The notes below the pieces were generated by a model, which was not told where the DNA came from, did no database searches, and worked only from the letters and a program-made list of their open reading frames with translations. A DNA stretch of 64,000 nt from SIG299 sp051880375. GTDB taxonomy: Bacteria; Bacillota; Clostridia; Lachnospirales; Lachnospiraceae. Below, one piece after another: positions 1 to 8,631 of this stretch. The stretch is taken from NCBI GenBank assembly GCA_051880375.1, contig JBJENV010000003.1:38705-102704 (forward strand), written 5' to 3'. How positions within the stretch are numbered: position 1 is the stretch's first letter; the number at the start of each line of letters is the position of its first letter. The position numbers were made by a program, and so were the translations under genes.

Positions 1-63
1 ACTGACATAGAAAAGAAGAGAAAACAGACGGGGATACAGCAGAGAAAGGTCTACTTCTGATAT

Positions 64-121
64 AAAAAATGGCTGCCGCACCTATGATTTTTCAATCATA
101 AATGCGACAGCCGCTTTTTTA
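64..121. terminator. bidirectional rho-independent terminator
   Basis: The arms GGCTGCCGCA..CCTATGATT (71-89) and AATCATAAATGCGACAGCC (94-112) form a long, slightly imperfect hairpin. A T run follows on the plus strand (115-121) and an A run precedes it (64-69), which is a T run on the minus strand. It would end the minus-strand LysM gene and any plus-strand gene entering from the left edge. Bases 1-63 hold no recognisable coding sequence. Confidence 0.8.
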
Positions 122-127
122 TGTACT

Positions 128-859
128 TTATTCCGGAATGACAAGCTTCATGCCCGGGAAAATCAGGTCAGGATTTGAGATAATATCCTTGTTTGCTTCA
201 TAAATGCTCTTCCAGAGAGATTCCTTACCAAGTGTGGCCTTGGCAATGCTTCTTAAATAGTCACCGCGTACTACGGTATAGGTTCCGTTTTCATAGGTTC
301 CGGAAGCCGGTTTCTGCTCGGTGTCCTTGGTATCGGTAGCAGGAGCTGCAGCTTCTTTTAATACATACTGGATAGCGTAGATATTCGGAGTCTTTACGGA
401 ATCGTTGTCATAATCGGAAGGAGTACCGACAACAATCGTATTGGCACCTGCGGTTAACTGAATATATACCTTGTATTCCTGGAAGGTATCCCAGTCAGCA
501 GCTGTGGTCAGGTTGATGTTCTTGGTCAGAGAACCATTTACATCAAGATTCATCTTACGGGCAGAAGAGCCTTCCTTTGCGGTATAAACTACGCGAAGCT
601 CATACTTGCCGGCGGTTTCCACATTCACATGGAAGATAACCTTACCGTCTGCATTAGCGGACTTTAAGCCGATGTAGCCATAGGCTTCGTCGTATAAAGC
701 GTGGTCGGTCTTTTCTGTAGCATCATCCAGTCCGGTGAGATTTTCCTCTCCTACCTCTACAGCATAGAGTGTGGTGACATCTTCCTCTGCGTGAGCCGTA
801 ACTGCAGTCGGAGCAAGCAGGAGGCAGAAAGCTAAAACAGCACATAACAATTTTTTCAT
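128..859 (-). CDS. secreted LysM-domain protein with carbohydrate-binding-like domain
   Basis: The 243-residue product has a clear Sec signal peptide (MKKLLCAVLAFCLLL, cleavage after AHA near residue 24). Residues about 30-165 are rich in beta-strand patterns and resemble a CBM6/CBM35-type beta-sandwich (KYELRVVYTA, ANTIVVGTPSDYDND). A short Lys/Glu/Pro linker follows. The C-terminal 50 residues form a LysM module (YTVVRGDYLRSIAKATLG ... NPDLIFPGMKLVIP), which in this family binds peptidoglycan or chitin N-acetylglucosamine. This makes it a secreted wall-binding protein; no catalytic domain is visible. It has its own promoter at 904-932 and a terminator at 64-121, so it is probably monocistronic. 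The sandwich-fold assignment is inferred; the LysM is secure. Confidence 0.85.
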   Translation of the reverse strand: MKKLLCAVLAFCLLLAPTAVTAHAEEDVTTLYAVEVGEENLTGLDDATEKTDHALYDEAYGYIGLKSANADGKVIFHVNVETAGKYELRVVYTAKEGSSARKMNLDVNGSLTKNINLTTAADWDTFQEYKVYIQLTAGANTIVVGTPSDYDNDSVKTPNIYAIQYVLKEAAAPATDTKDTEQKPASGTYENGTYTVVRGDYLRSIAKATLGKESLWKSIYEANKDIISNPDLIFPGMKLVIPE

Positions 860-903
860 AGCATAACATCCTTTCTAATCATTAATATTGTGATGATACT
901 ATT

Positions 904-932
904 ATTGTATCGTAAATTATGCTGTTTTTCAA
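904..932 (-). promoter_or_regulatory. sigma-A promoter of the LysM gene
   Basis: On the minus strand, TTGAAA (932-927), 17 bases, then TACAAT (909-904). The -10 lies inside an inverted repeat GATAC-N7-GTATC (895-911), a possible operator. Confidence 0.65.
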
Positions 933-946
933 TCACAAGTTTGTGA
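933..946. promoter_or_regulatory. perfect palindrome upstream of LysM promoter
   Basis: TCACAA-GT-TTGTGA is a perfect 6-bp inverted repeat with a 2-bp spacer, abutting the -35 box of the LysM promoter. Its position suits a regulator-binding site. A terminator for the cellobiose phosphorylase gene is less likely because no T run follows. Confidence 0.45.
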
Positions 947-970
947 GATTTTTGGTAAGTTTGCATAAAA

Positions 971-3406
971 CTATCCCATGATGACCTCAACCTGATACTC
1001 TGTTTTTCCTTTTCTGTAAGGGATTACGGTTCCTTCTACGGTTTCACCGTCTACAATGAGCTGCTTGATACCCTTCTGCACGTTGTCCGGATTCTTTACC
1101 GTGATGTGATAAAGGGCATCACGGTACTTTCTTGTTAAGGTAAAGCCGCCGAAGCCGTCCGGCAGGCAAGGATTGATGGAAAGGCCGGTATGCGTCGGAT
1201 AAACACCCAGAATATACTGCGAGATGTTGACAAAGGTCCATGCTGCCGTACCGGTAAGCCAGCTGTTCTTTGCTTCACCATGGAACTTTGCATCGGCGCC
1301 CGCAATCATCTGTGAGTACACGTAAGGCTCGGTGCGGTGGATTTCGCTGATGTCCTCTAAGTACGACGGGCAGGTCTTGCGGTAAATTTCAAATGCACGG
1401 TCACCTCTGCCGAGTACGGTTTCGGCAATCGAAACCCACGGATTGTTGTGACAGAAGATACCTGCGTTTTCCTTATATCCCGGCGGATAGGAAGAAACTT
1501 CGCCAAGCTCTAAGTGATACCTTGTGTATGCCGGTTGTAAAATCATCACACCGTATTTCGTATCCAGACGGTCTTTTACGGAATTGAGCGCTTTCTCTGC
1601 AAGCCCTTCCTTCACACCGACACCGGCAAGGACACAGAAGCCCTGCGGCTCGATGAAAATCTGACCTTCTTCGCATTCTTTCGAGCCGACCTTATGACCG
1701 TAGGCATCGTAAGCGCGGACAAACCAGTCGCCGTCCCAGCCGTCTGCGAGGATGGCATCGTACATCTTCCCTACTTCTTCGCGCGCGTAAGCGGCTTCCT
1801 TTTCGTCATCGAGCAGTTCGCAAAGTTCGGCATATTCTTCGCCGTATTTGACAAACATACCTGCAATGAAAACGGATTCCGCAACCGGTCCTTCACTCGG
1901 GCCGAAGGTCTGGAACGATTCGCCCGGATGCTCCGAGAAGCAGTTTAAGTTAAGGCAGTCATTCCAGTCGGCACGGCCGATTAACGGAAGCTTGTGTGGA
2001 CCCTTGTGGGTTACGATATAGTCAAAGGAACGCTTTAAGTGGTTCATCAAAGGCGTTGCCTTCTGCCAGTCGTTATCAAACGGTACGTTTTCTTTTAAAA
2101 TCGACAAATCGCCGGTTTCGCGGACATAAGCACCGGTACCTGCAATAAGCCAGAGCGGGTCATCGTTGAAACCGCTTCCGATGTCGGAGTTGCCCTTCTT
2201 TGTGAGCGGCTGGTACTGATGATAAGCGCTGCCGTCTTCAAACTGCGTGGAAGCGATGTCGATGATACGCTCCCTTGCGCGGTCCGGAATCAGGTGTACG
2301 AAGCCGAGCAGATCCTGACACGAGTCACGGAAACCCATGCCTCTGCCGATGCCGGATTCGTAGTACGAAGCGGAACGGGACATGTTAAACGTTACCATAC
2401 ACTGATACTGGTTCCAGATGTTGACCATGCGGTTGACGTTTTCGTCTTCGGACTCCACATGGTAACGGGACAGAAGCTCATCCCAGTATGCCTTCAGCTC
2501 TGCAAGAGCAGCGTCCACATCCGCATCGGTCTGATATTTTGCAAGCAGTTCGTCTGCCGGCTTTTTATTAATCACGTTCTTTGCTTCCCACTTGTCATCC
2601 TCCGGATTTTCCACATAGCCAAGGACAAAAACAAGAGTTTTTGTTTCGCCCGGCTTCAGGGTGAGATTAATCTGGTGGGAGGCAATCGGAGACCAGCCGC
2701 TGGCTACGGTGTTCTTTGCCTGTCCGTTTTCTACGACCTCCGGGTGGTCCGCACCATTGTACATGCCGAGAAAATCGTCACGAATCGTATCAAAGCCGTC
2801 TATCGGATGATTGACCGAAAACAGCGCATAGTGGTTGCGGCGCTCGCGGTATTCGGTCTTGTGATAAAGCGTGGAGCCGACAATTTCAACTTCGCCGCAG
2901 CTTAAGTTTCTCTGGAAGTTCTTCATATCATCGTCGGCATTCCAAAGACACCACTCGACATAGGAAAACAGGGAAAGAGTCTTTTCTCCCTGTGTGTTAT
3001 TTGTGATGGATAACTGATTGATTTCGCAGTTGTCCTTACACGGAACAAAAGCAAGCAGGGAAGCGGTCACGCCGTTTTTGGAAGAAGTAAAGCGGCTGTA
3101 GCCGATGCCGTGACGGCACTCGTAGGAATCGAGCGGGGTTTTGGTCGGCTGCCAGCCCGGATTCCAGATGGTGTCACCGTCTTTTATGTAATAGTACTTT
3201 CCGTTGCTGTCGTACGGAACGTTGTTATAGCGATAACGTGTCAGACGAAGAAGCTTTGCGTCCTTATAAAAAGAGTAGCCGCCGCAGGTGTTGGAGATTA
3301 AGGAGAAAAACTCGCGGGAGCCAAGGTAGTTAATCCACGGCAATGGGGTTTTTGGAGTCGTAATCACATATTCCTTTGCCGCGTCGTCGAAATAACCGAA
3401 TTTCAT
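971..3406 (-). CDS. cbpA: cellobiose phosphorylase (GH94)
   Basis: The 811-residue product matches the usual length of GH94 cellobiose phosphorylases, which split cellobiose with phosphate into glucose 1-phosphate and glucose in the cytoplasm; no signal peptide is present. An N-terminal beta-sandwich (about 1-290) precedes an (alpha/alpha)6 barrel. Family signatures are RGMGFRDSCQDLLGFVHL (about 355-370) and GRADWNDCLNLNCFSEHPGE (about 478-495), with the expected general-acid Asp near residue 483. I chose ATG 3406 because AGGAGG lies 7 bases upstream; the frame stays open to 3661, but that stretch is non-conserved leader. Saving ATP by phosphorolysis is typical of cellulose-feeding gut Clostridia. 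Closely related chitobiose phosphorylases exist, but the length and motifs favour cellobiose. Confidence 0.92.
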   Translation of the reverse strand: MKFGYFDDAAKEYVITTPKTPLPWINYLGSREFFSLISNTCGGYSFYKDAKLLRLTRYRYNNVPYDSNGKYYYIKDGDTIWNPGWQPTKTPLDSYECRHGIGYSRFTSSKNGVTASLLAFVPCKDNCEINQLSITNNTQGEKTLSLFSYVEWCLWNADDDMKNFQRNLSCGEVEIVGSTLYHKTEYRERRNHYALFSVNHPIDGFDTIRDDFLGMYNGADHPEVVENGQAKNTVASGWSPIASHQINLTLKPGETKTLVFVLGYVENPEDDKWEAKNVINKKPADELLAKYQTDADVDAALAELKAYWDELLSRYHVESEDENVNRMVNIWNQYQCMVTFNMSRSASYYESGIGRGMGFRDSCQDLLGFVHLIPDRARERIIDIASTQFEDGSAYHQYQPLTKKGNSDIGSGFNDDPLWLIAGTGAYVRETGDLSILKENVPFDNDWQKATPLMNHLKRSFDYIVTHKGPHKLPLIGRADWNDCLNLNCFSEHPGESFQTFGPSEGPVAESVFIAGMFVKYGEEYAELCELLDDEKEAAYAREEVGKMYDAILADGWDGDWFVRAYDAYGHKVGSKECEEGQIFIEPQGFCVLAGVGVKEGLAEKALNSVKDRLDTKYGVMILQPAYTRYHLELGEVSSYPPGYKENAGIFCHNNPWVSIAETVLGRGDRAFEIYRKTCPSYLEDISEIHRTEPYVYSQMIAGADAKFHGEAKNSWLTGTAAWTFVNISQYILGVYPTHTGLSINPCLPDGFGGFTLTRKYRDALYHITVKNPDNVQKGIKQLIVDGETVEGTVIPYRKGKTEYQVEVIMG

Positions 3407-3534
3407 AAACAATCCTCCTAGTTTCATGATAATCAGAAAACGTAGTTTTCTGTTATATCCGGAGGAAAATGCCCGCCCGATTATGCGGGCAGAGGATTTA
3501 TCCTCCTTGTTATGATATAGAATTTCATAATCAC
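3407..3534 (-). promoter_or_regulatory. structured 5' leader of cellobiose phosphorylase
   Basis: This non-coding stretch separates the divergent cbpA and XRE genes. On the minus strand it can form several hairpins: CAGAAAAC-GTA-GTTTTCTG (3434-3452, perfect), TGCCCGC-N8-GCGGGCA (3470-3491), and two exclusive pairings of the GGAGGA copy (plus-strand TCCTCC, 3501-3506). That copy can pair with the adjacent TCCTC (3492-3496) or the distal TCCTCC (3461-3466), the latter enclosing the GC hairpin. No T run marks a classic attenuator. It may be a cis-acting RNA or a pair of operators. Confidence 0.45.
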
Positions 3535-3563
3535 AGTATAACGGTATTTCGACAAGAAAACAA
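3535..3563 (-). promoter_or_regulatory. sigma-A-like promoter of cbpA
   Basis: On the minus strand, TTGTTT (3563-3558), 17 bases, then TATACT (3540-3535). It would give a leader of roughly 120 bases before ATG 3406. Confidence 0.5.
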
Positions 3564-3651
3564 CAGGAATTATTCTTCCACGAAAGCAGAAAAAAATATA
3601 GGTGGAATACAAAATTCAATTCATGCTTGAATTTTAACAACGATGCATGCA

Positions 3652-3680
3652 TGGAAATCAAGTAATAAATGATATATAAT
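3652..3680 (+). promoter_or_regulatory. sigma-A-like promoter of the XRE/ABC operon
   Basis: TGGAAA (3652-3657), 17 bases, then a perfect TATAAT (3675-3680), ahead of the GGAGG ribosome site at 3703-3708. The -35 is weak. Confidence 0.5.
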
Positions 3681-3712
3681 ACAAACAGAAATTGATATTG
3701 TAGGAGGAACGC

Positions 3713-4645
3713 ATGGCAAAAGGAATTCTTGGAGAGATGATTGCAAAATACAGAAAGGAAGCAGGGCTGACGCAGGAGGAATTAGGCTCTTCGGTCGGTG
3801 TTTCCACACAGGCGGTATCCCGTTGGGAGTGCGGGGGAACGCCGGATGTCGAGCTGCTGCCCGCAATCGCGGACCGGCTGAAGGTTTCGGTGGATGCCTT
3901 GTTTGGCAGGGACGGCGGTGAGGCTCTGGATATCAAAAAGCTGTTGGACCAGAAAATCAGAACTGCACCAAAGGACAGATGTCAGGAGGAAATGCTCGAG
4001 TACATCTGGACAATGCAGCTGGCGGCGGTGTTAAACAATACGCCCGAATTAACTGCCGCTTGTGAAATGATGCCGGTATCGGTGATGGACCGGAATGGAG
4101 TGGAAAACCCGGAACAGATTCCAAGCCGTATGGTAATCAATGATGATCGGGGGTGTATGTTTTACGGTACGGTAAAGGACAGACGGTTTGCCGCGTTGTT
4201 CCCTGAGCCGGAGAACGGGTATGCCTCGGCGCTAAAGAATACGGGGGAATATGTCCGGCTGTTTACGCTTCTGGCAAAGCCGCACTATCTGGAGATGTTA
4301 ATCGATATGGAGATGCGGGAGTCGGGGGCACACTTTACGGCGGGGCTTGCAGCGGCAAGACTTGGCATTTCCAAGGAGGAGGCGGTTGCGATTTTAGAGG
4401 AGTTAAAGGAACATCAGATGGTAGAGCGTCTGGATGTTGCCGATGAAAGCGGAACCGTCGGAATCTATAAAAAGGCACCTCAGAATCATCTGGTGATTTT
4501 TCTTTTATTCTGTGAGGAAATGATGCGCTCGGCAGGAACGATGTATATGAATGCGGATATCCGAAAAACACCGATGTTAAACGAACTTCCGGGAACAAAA
4601 AGCCTGACGCCGGAGTGGATCACAAAGGAGGAAGAGGACGAATGA
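3713..4645 (+). CDS. XRE-family transcriptional regulator
   Basis: The 310-residue protein begins with an XRE helix-turn-helix (about 8-65): MIAKYRKEAGLTQEELG, then VSTQAVSRWECGG and PAIADRLKVSVDALFG. The remainder is a Lachnospiraceae-type effector region, with a possible winged-helix segment near 205-260 (AARLGISKEEAVAILEELKE). It has a good ribosome site (GTAGGAGGAACGC). Its TGA overlaps the next gene's ATG (ATGA, 4642-4645), so regulator, ABC ATPase and permease are one translationally coupled operon. It probably controls its own operon in response to the transporter's substrate or to envelope stress; the ligand cannot be told from sequence. Confidence 0.85.
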   Translation: MAKGILGEMIAKYRKEAGLTQEELGSSVGVSTQAVSRWECGGTPDVELLPAIADRLKVSVDALFGRDGGEALDIKKLLDQKIRTAPKDRCQEEMLEYIWTMQLAAVLNNTPELTAACEMMPVSVMDRNGVENPEQIPSRMVINDDRGCMFYGTVKDRRFAALFPEPENGYASALKNTGEYVRLFTLLAKPHYLEMLIDMEMRESGAHFTAGLAAARLGISKEEAVAILEELKEHQMVERLDVADESGTVGIYKKAPQNHLVIFLLFCEEMMRSAGTMYMNADIRKTPMLNELPGTKSLTPEWITKEEEDE

Positions 4646-5374
4646 ATACGGATGGGAAAATGATGCGGCTGCAAATCACAGGGCTGGTAAAAAACTATAA
4701 CGAAAAGCAGGTTCTGCGCGGTGCGGATTATGTATTTGAAGAAGGGAACATTTACGGAATTCTCGGACGGAACGGAGCAGGGAAGACAACGTTGTTTAAC
4801 TGTATGACAAAGGATATTCCGTATGAAGGAGGAAGGATTGAGGTAATCGAAGACGGCGTAAGCAGACCGGTGGCATTTGATGATATCGGGCTCGTGTCGG
4901 CATCGCCGATGCTGCCGGAGTTTCTGACCGGTTATGAATTTGTCCATTTTTTTTATGAAGCTGAACAGAGGGGAAGTGCAGCAGGAGAACTGCACGACAG
5001 AGGAATATTTTGACCTTGTGCGGATTGAGGAGAGCGACCGTCATCGTCTGATTAAGGAATACTCCTACGGAATGAAAAACAAACTGCAGCTGCTCTGCTG
5101 TCTGATGAAAAATCCAAAGGTGATTTTACTGGATGAGCCATTGTCCTCGTTTGATATTATTGTGTCGCATGACATCAAAGAACTGCTGCTTTCCATGAAG
5201 CATGACCACATTATCCTGATGTCCACGCACATTATGCAGCTGGCAAGGGATGTCAGTGATGAGATTGTCATTTTAAAAAACGGCGTGCTCTCTAAGGCAG
5301 AGATGGCAGGAGAGAGCGAGACGGAATTTGAACAGAAAATTCTTGCGCTGTTAGAAAGCGAGGAGAGCAAATGA
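4642..5374 (+). pseudogene. ABC transporter ATP-binding protein, frameshifted at a T8 tract
   Basis: Start ATG 4642 overlaps the regulator's stop and has AAAGGAGG upstream. The first part carries Walker A (GILGRNGAGKTTL) in one frame up to the T run at 4947-4954; that frame then hits TGA at 5011-5013. From the T run onward the other frame continues with a signature-like YSYGMKNKLQ, Walker B VILLDEPLSSFD and H-loop MSTHI, ending at 5374. Removing one T joins both parts into a 243-residue ATPase of normal length with all nucleotide-binding motifs. So this is a one-base insertion in a homopolymer: a true mutation, a phase-variable or slippage site, or a read/assembly error. The downstream permease gene is intact and overlaps the stop (ATGA 5371-5374), which suggests a recent lesion or a functional slip. 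Confidence 0.85.
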
Positions 5375-6954
5375 GGCTGTTAAAAAACGCATGGACACTG
5401 TTTCAGATTTCCGCGACCATGCAGACAAATTCCTTTCTTTCTCTTTTGCGCCGGCTCCCGCTTGCCGGGCAGCTTCTGCCGGGAGACATTTACGGCAGAA
5501 AGGGTTTGAAACGTCTGTTTTTGCTCGGCGGACTGCTGAAAGGGTTTCTTTCCGCAGCCATCGGCAAAATGTTTTTGTGTGTAGTGCTGTTGTCATGGAT
5601 TCCGAAGTGGTTTAGAGCGCCTGCAGCGCCGGAGGAAATGTTAGCTTTATACCTTTTGACGGAGTGTCTTGCTCCCGCAGTGATGTCCTGCAGTATCTTT
5701 CAGGCGAGGGAAGCCGATTATGTATTTTTAAATCACTTTATGATGAACCCGAAGGAGTACTATCATTATAAAATTGCCAAAGATGCGCTTACCGGCATGC
5801 TCCTTCCGCTGCCGGTCCTTGTCTGGCTGCTTAACGACTTCCGGCTGATTTTTGTTGCGGTATCTGCGACTGTATTTTTTATTCTGGCAGGCTGCCTCCT
5901 CTACCTGTTTTTCTACGATAAGCTGCACGGAATGATAAGGAAGAGTGTGCGCCGGACGGTCGGTTTCGGCATAATCGCAGCGGCGTATGTGTGCCAGCGC
6001 TTTGGCGTATTCCGAAGTCTTAAGTTTCGTCTGCCGCTCTGCGCGGCGCTTTCTGCGGCTATGCTTCTTCTGTCGGTTCTGTTTTACCTGCGGCTGCTAA
6101 AGTATCAGGATTACAAACGGATTGCCGTGGAGTTTGCAAATAAAGATTCTGTCATGCTGGTAGTATCGGTCAATACAACGGCAACAGAGGGAGAAAGCGC
6201 ACTGACGGATACAAACTGGGAGGAAAACAAGGCATACTTTGAAAAAAACGGCGGGCTGGATATGGCATCTTATTTGAACCAGACCTTTTTCCTGCGGTTT
6301 AAGAAGGTGTTTTCCGATCAGCGAAGACAGATTTTTCTGCTTAGCATCCCGCTTGGTCTGCTGTTCGGCTATCTGATCCGGAACGGGGTCCTTTCGATTA
6401 CGGAGGAAACTATTTTAAATTATACACCGATACTGATTACGTTTGTTACAAGCAGTATGCTGTTCGGAGAACGGTTTACGGCACTTTGCTTTCACTATGT
6501 GGATATGCCGTTACTGTATCACCGTATTTGTGAAAAGGAGTATTTAAAGAAAAGCATCCGGAAGCGGTATGCATTTCTGGTAAGGCACAGCCTGGTTGCG
6601 CTGCTTGGCATTGCGCTGTTTGCCTTGCTGGTGCTCGGAATCAGCGGCATCCGGATTTCTGTTCTGGATTTTGTGTTTCTGCTTGCTGCGATGGAATTTT
6701 ATATGCTTGTGAATGAGATTTACAAGCTGCTCCTTTATTACTGGATTCAGCCGTATACGGTGGATATTTCCGTGAAAAGTCCGGTATTCCGTGTGCTTGG
6801 CGCCGTCGAAGGGTTACTTGACATCAGTGTGCTGTTTGTCCGCGGAAATCTGGCGCTTGCCTGCGTACCGCTTGCCGGACTGTTTGTTGTTGTAAATATA
6901 CTGCTTTTGGTAGTGCGGGAAAGAGCGGACCGGACGTTCCGGCTGAGGTATTAG
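5371..6954 (+). CDS. ABC transporter membrane protein (permease)
   Basis: This 527-residue integral membrane protein has about ten hydrophobic helices (examples near residues 60-75, 145-175, 190-240, 330-350 and 400-510) and no signal peptide. It starts with ATG overlapping the ATPase stop (ATGA), so it is the membrane half of the same exporter. It resembles large ABC-2/EcsB-like permeases found in Firmicutes beside short regulators. A cytoplasmic, charged segment lies near 255-310. The substrate is unknown; comparable systems export peptides or contribute to antimicrobial resistance. It depends on the upstream ATPase, whose reading frame is broken here. A strong terminator follows directly. 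Confidence 0.75.
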   Translation: MRLLKNAWTLFQISATMQTNSFLSLLRRLPLAGQLLPGDIYGRKGLKRLFLLGGLLKGFLSAAIGKMFLCVVLLSWIPKWFRAPAAPEEMLALYLLTECLAPAVMSCSIFQAREADYVFLNHFMMNPKEYYHYKIAKDALTGMLLPLPVLVWLLNDFRLIFVAVSATVFFILAGCLLYLFFYDKLHGMIRKSVRRTVGFGIIAAAYVCQRFGVFRSLKFRLPLCAALSAAMLLLSVLFYLRLLKYQDYKRIAVEFANKDSVMLVVSVNTTATEGESALTDTNWEENKAYFEKNGGLDMASYLNQTFFLRFKKVFSDQRRQIFLLSIPLGLLFGYLIRNGVLSITEETILNYTPILITFVTSSMLFGERFTALCFHYVDMPLLYHRICEKEYLKKSIRKRYAFLVRHSLVALLGIALFALLVLGISGIRISVLDFVFLLAAMEFYMLVNEIYKLLLYYWIQPYTVDISVKSPVFRVLGAVEGLLDISVLFVRGNLALACVPLAGLFVVVNILLLVVRERADRTFRLRY

Positions 6955-6998
6955 ATACGGTGCAGCCCCTTTCACGTGGCTGCACCGTATCGTTTTTT
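6955..6998 (+). terminator. rho-independent terminator of the XRE/ABC operon
   Basis: A perfect 13-bp stem ATACGGTGCAGCC (6955-6967) and GGCTGCACCGTAT (6978-6990) is followed by six T (6993-6998). Confidence 0.9.
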
Positions 6999-7026
6999 GC
7001 TGCCGGAAGATTGCGCTAAGCTGTTA

Positions 7027-8631
7027 TCAATACAATCCGAACAATCTGAGTAATTTTTGCCAAAATGTGAGTTCTTCGACTTCCTCAACGACCGCCTCAA
7101 CGGATTCGGCTATTTCGATGCTTTCTGTCTGGATAACAAACTGTACTGATTTTATGTTTGTATTCTGTTCTGATACAAAGGAAACGGTTTCTACATCTTT
7201 ACCTGTCAGCGAAGAAGTAATGGAATTTATTTCATCGCTAACCTTTGTATCCATATCGGCGGTTTCCAAAATAAACGCTTCTGTGCCGTCTTTCAGTTCG
7301 TTTGTACCATCTTTTAAAGTACCAACAGCAATATGAATGTCGCCAACGGCATTTTTCAGAGTGCTGGTATTCGTATAAAGTGACTGAATCCCATCGGTAA
7401 GCTCATTTGCGCCGTTAGCGGCAGAGCTTACTGCATTGGTATAATCGACAAGTCCACGATAGAATGCCCCATAACTGTCCAGCTGTCCTTTTAGTGCTGA
7501 TACCTCAGCTGCCACCTGTGCAGTCACTTCGGCAAGTGCAGCCTGATACACTGTGTTATAAACTGTATCGGCATCCAGCTTAGCCAGCACACCGAGAAGT
7601 GTTTCGGAGTATGTAACAGGGTTTAGTGTAACAGTATCCAGTCCGTTTTCTGAAAGCTTAGCGTTCAACTGTGTTTGGGCAGCAGTGCATAAGCCTTCAT
7701 ATGCAGTCCATGCTGCTCCTGTAAGCTCGCTGTTTTTTGATGATACAGCATCCAGTCCGTTCTTTAACTCGACAGATCCGCTATGAAGGGAACCAGTACC
7801 TGTATAAAGCTCTCCGACAGCGGAATTTAACTTTCCTGTGGCATCATAAAGGTCAGATGCTCCGTCATTCAGTTTTCCTGCGCCCTCGTCTAAATCATTC
7901 ACTGCTCCTATCACTTCATCAATCTTTTCCTGTAATGTGGCATCGTCTATATCAATGTCTAAATTCATACGAATGCCATTGATTGAAATGCCGTTCATTT
8001 CAAAATTTTTTACATCAGCTGAAATGGAAATATCCCTTTCGCTATTTGGTAAGATAGTGTAGGTAATCTGCTTATCGCTGCCGACATTCGCTATGGTTGC
8101 ACCCTCTGCTGTGATATTTGCCGCATTGTGCGTATCCAGTGTAAAGGTTGTCTGCAGGGCATATCCATCAAAGAATGAACTATCGCAATTCCTGTTTTGC
8201 CGGATTGTCATTTTGATTTCAAGTTTTCCGCTCATTCCGGCGATATCGTCAGCGGAGTATTCCCTTCCATCCATAAAATACTTTATGGAAATGGTCCACG
8301 GCATAGCATTTTCTTTGAGTTTGCCTTCATAGTATAGTTTTCCTGCACCGGCATCTATCGTGACCATGTCGTTCTGATAATGGATGGTATCCGTGGTAGT
8401 CATATTTCTTAGACTTTCATAGGTTCCATAGTCAATAATTTTGCCGTTTTCACTCAAATCAAAAATATTGACTACATTAATCTCTTTTACCGACCCGTCT
8501 GCTTTCAGATTTATGTAGACAACCTCCTCTTTTGGGGTATTTTCCTGTGCGGCAGAAGCCGACACGGGAAGAAGGGTCATAATTAGAAGAAGAGCTAATA
8601 ATGCTGCTGTTATTCTTTTTGCGTGTTTCAT
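7027..8631 (-). CDS. secreted heptad-repeat protein partnered with MMPL pump
   Basis: The 534-residue protein has a signal peptide (ITAALLALLLIMTLLPVSASAA) and an N-terminal beta-rich domain. Residues about 235-300 and 400-460 carry repeated Leu-x-x-Gly heptads (KLNDGASDLYDATGKLNSAV, SLHSGSVELKNGLDAV, TLKDGTNELKDGTEAF), as in the YhgE/Pip family. Those repeats predict long helical coiled coils outside the membrane. The C-terminus ends in a short hydrophobic tail (WQKLLRLFGLY). Start ATG 8631 shares one base with the pump's stop (TGATG) and has GAGGTAA upstream. The tight coupling suggests a periplasmic-side adaptor or extension for the MMPL exporter. The role is inferred from context. Confidence 0.75.
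   Translation of the reverse strand: MKHAKRITAALLALLLIMTLLPVSASAAQENTPKEEVVYINLKADGSVKEINVVNIFDLSENGKIIDYGTYESLRNMTTTDTIHYQNDMVTIDAGAGKLYYEGKLKENAMPWTISIKYFMDGREYSADDIAGMSGKLEIKMTIRQNRNCDSSFFDGYALQTTFTLDTHNAANITAEGATIANVGSDKQITYTILPNSERDISISADVKNFEMNGISINGIRMNLDIDIDDATLQEKIDEVIGAVNDLDEGAGKLNDGASDLYDATGKLNSAVGELYTGTGSLHSGSVELKNGLDAVSSKNSELTGAAWTAYEGLCTAAQTQLNAKLSENGLDTVTLNPVTYSETLLGVLAKLDADTVYNTVYQAALAEVTAQVAAEVSALKGQLDSYGAFYRGLVDYTNAVSSAANGANELTDGIQSLYTNTSTLKNAVGDIHIAVGTLKDGTNELKDGTEAFILETADMDTKVSDEINSITSSLTGKDVETVSFVSEQNTNIKSVQFVIQTESIEIAESVEAVVEEVEELTFWQKLLRLFGLY

Noticed and set aside
2219..2905. 228-codon plus-strand frame inside cbpA
   Set aside because: It is antisense to a highly conserved GH94 gene with intact motifs, and shows no ribosome site or family match.
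3407..3661. 85-codon N-terminal extension of cellobiose phosphorylase
   Set aside because: The extra residues resemble no GH94 sequence and cover the promoter and hairpins; ATG 3406 has a strong ribosome site.
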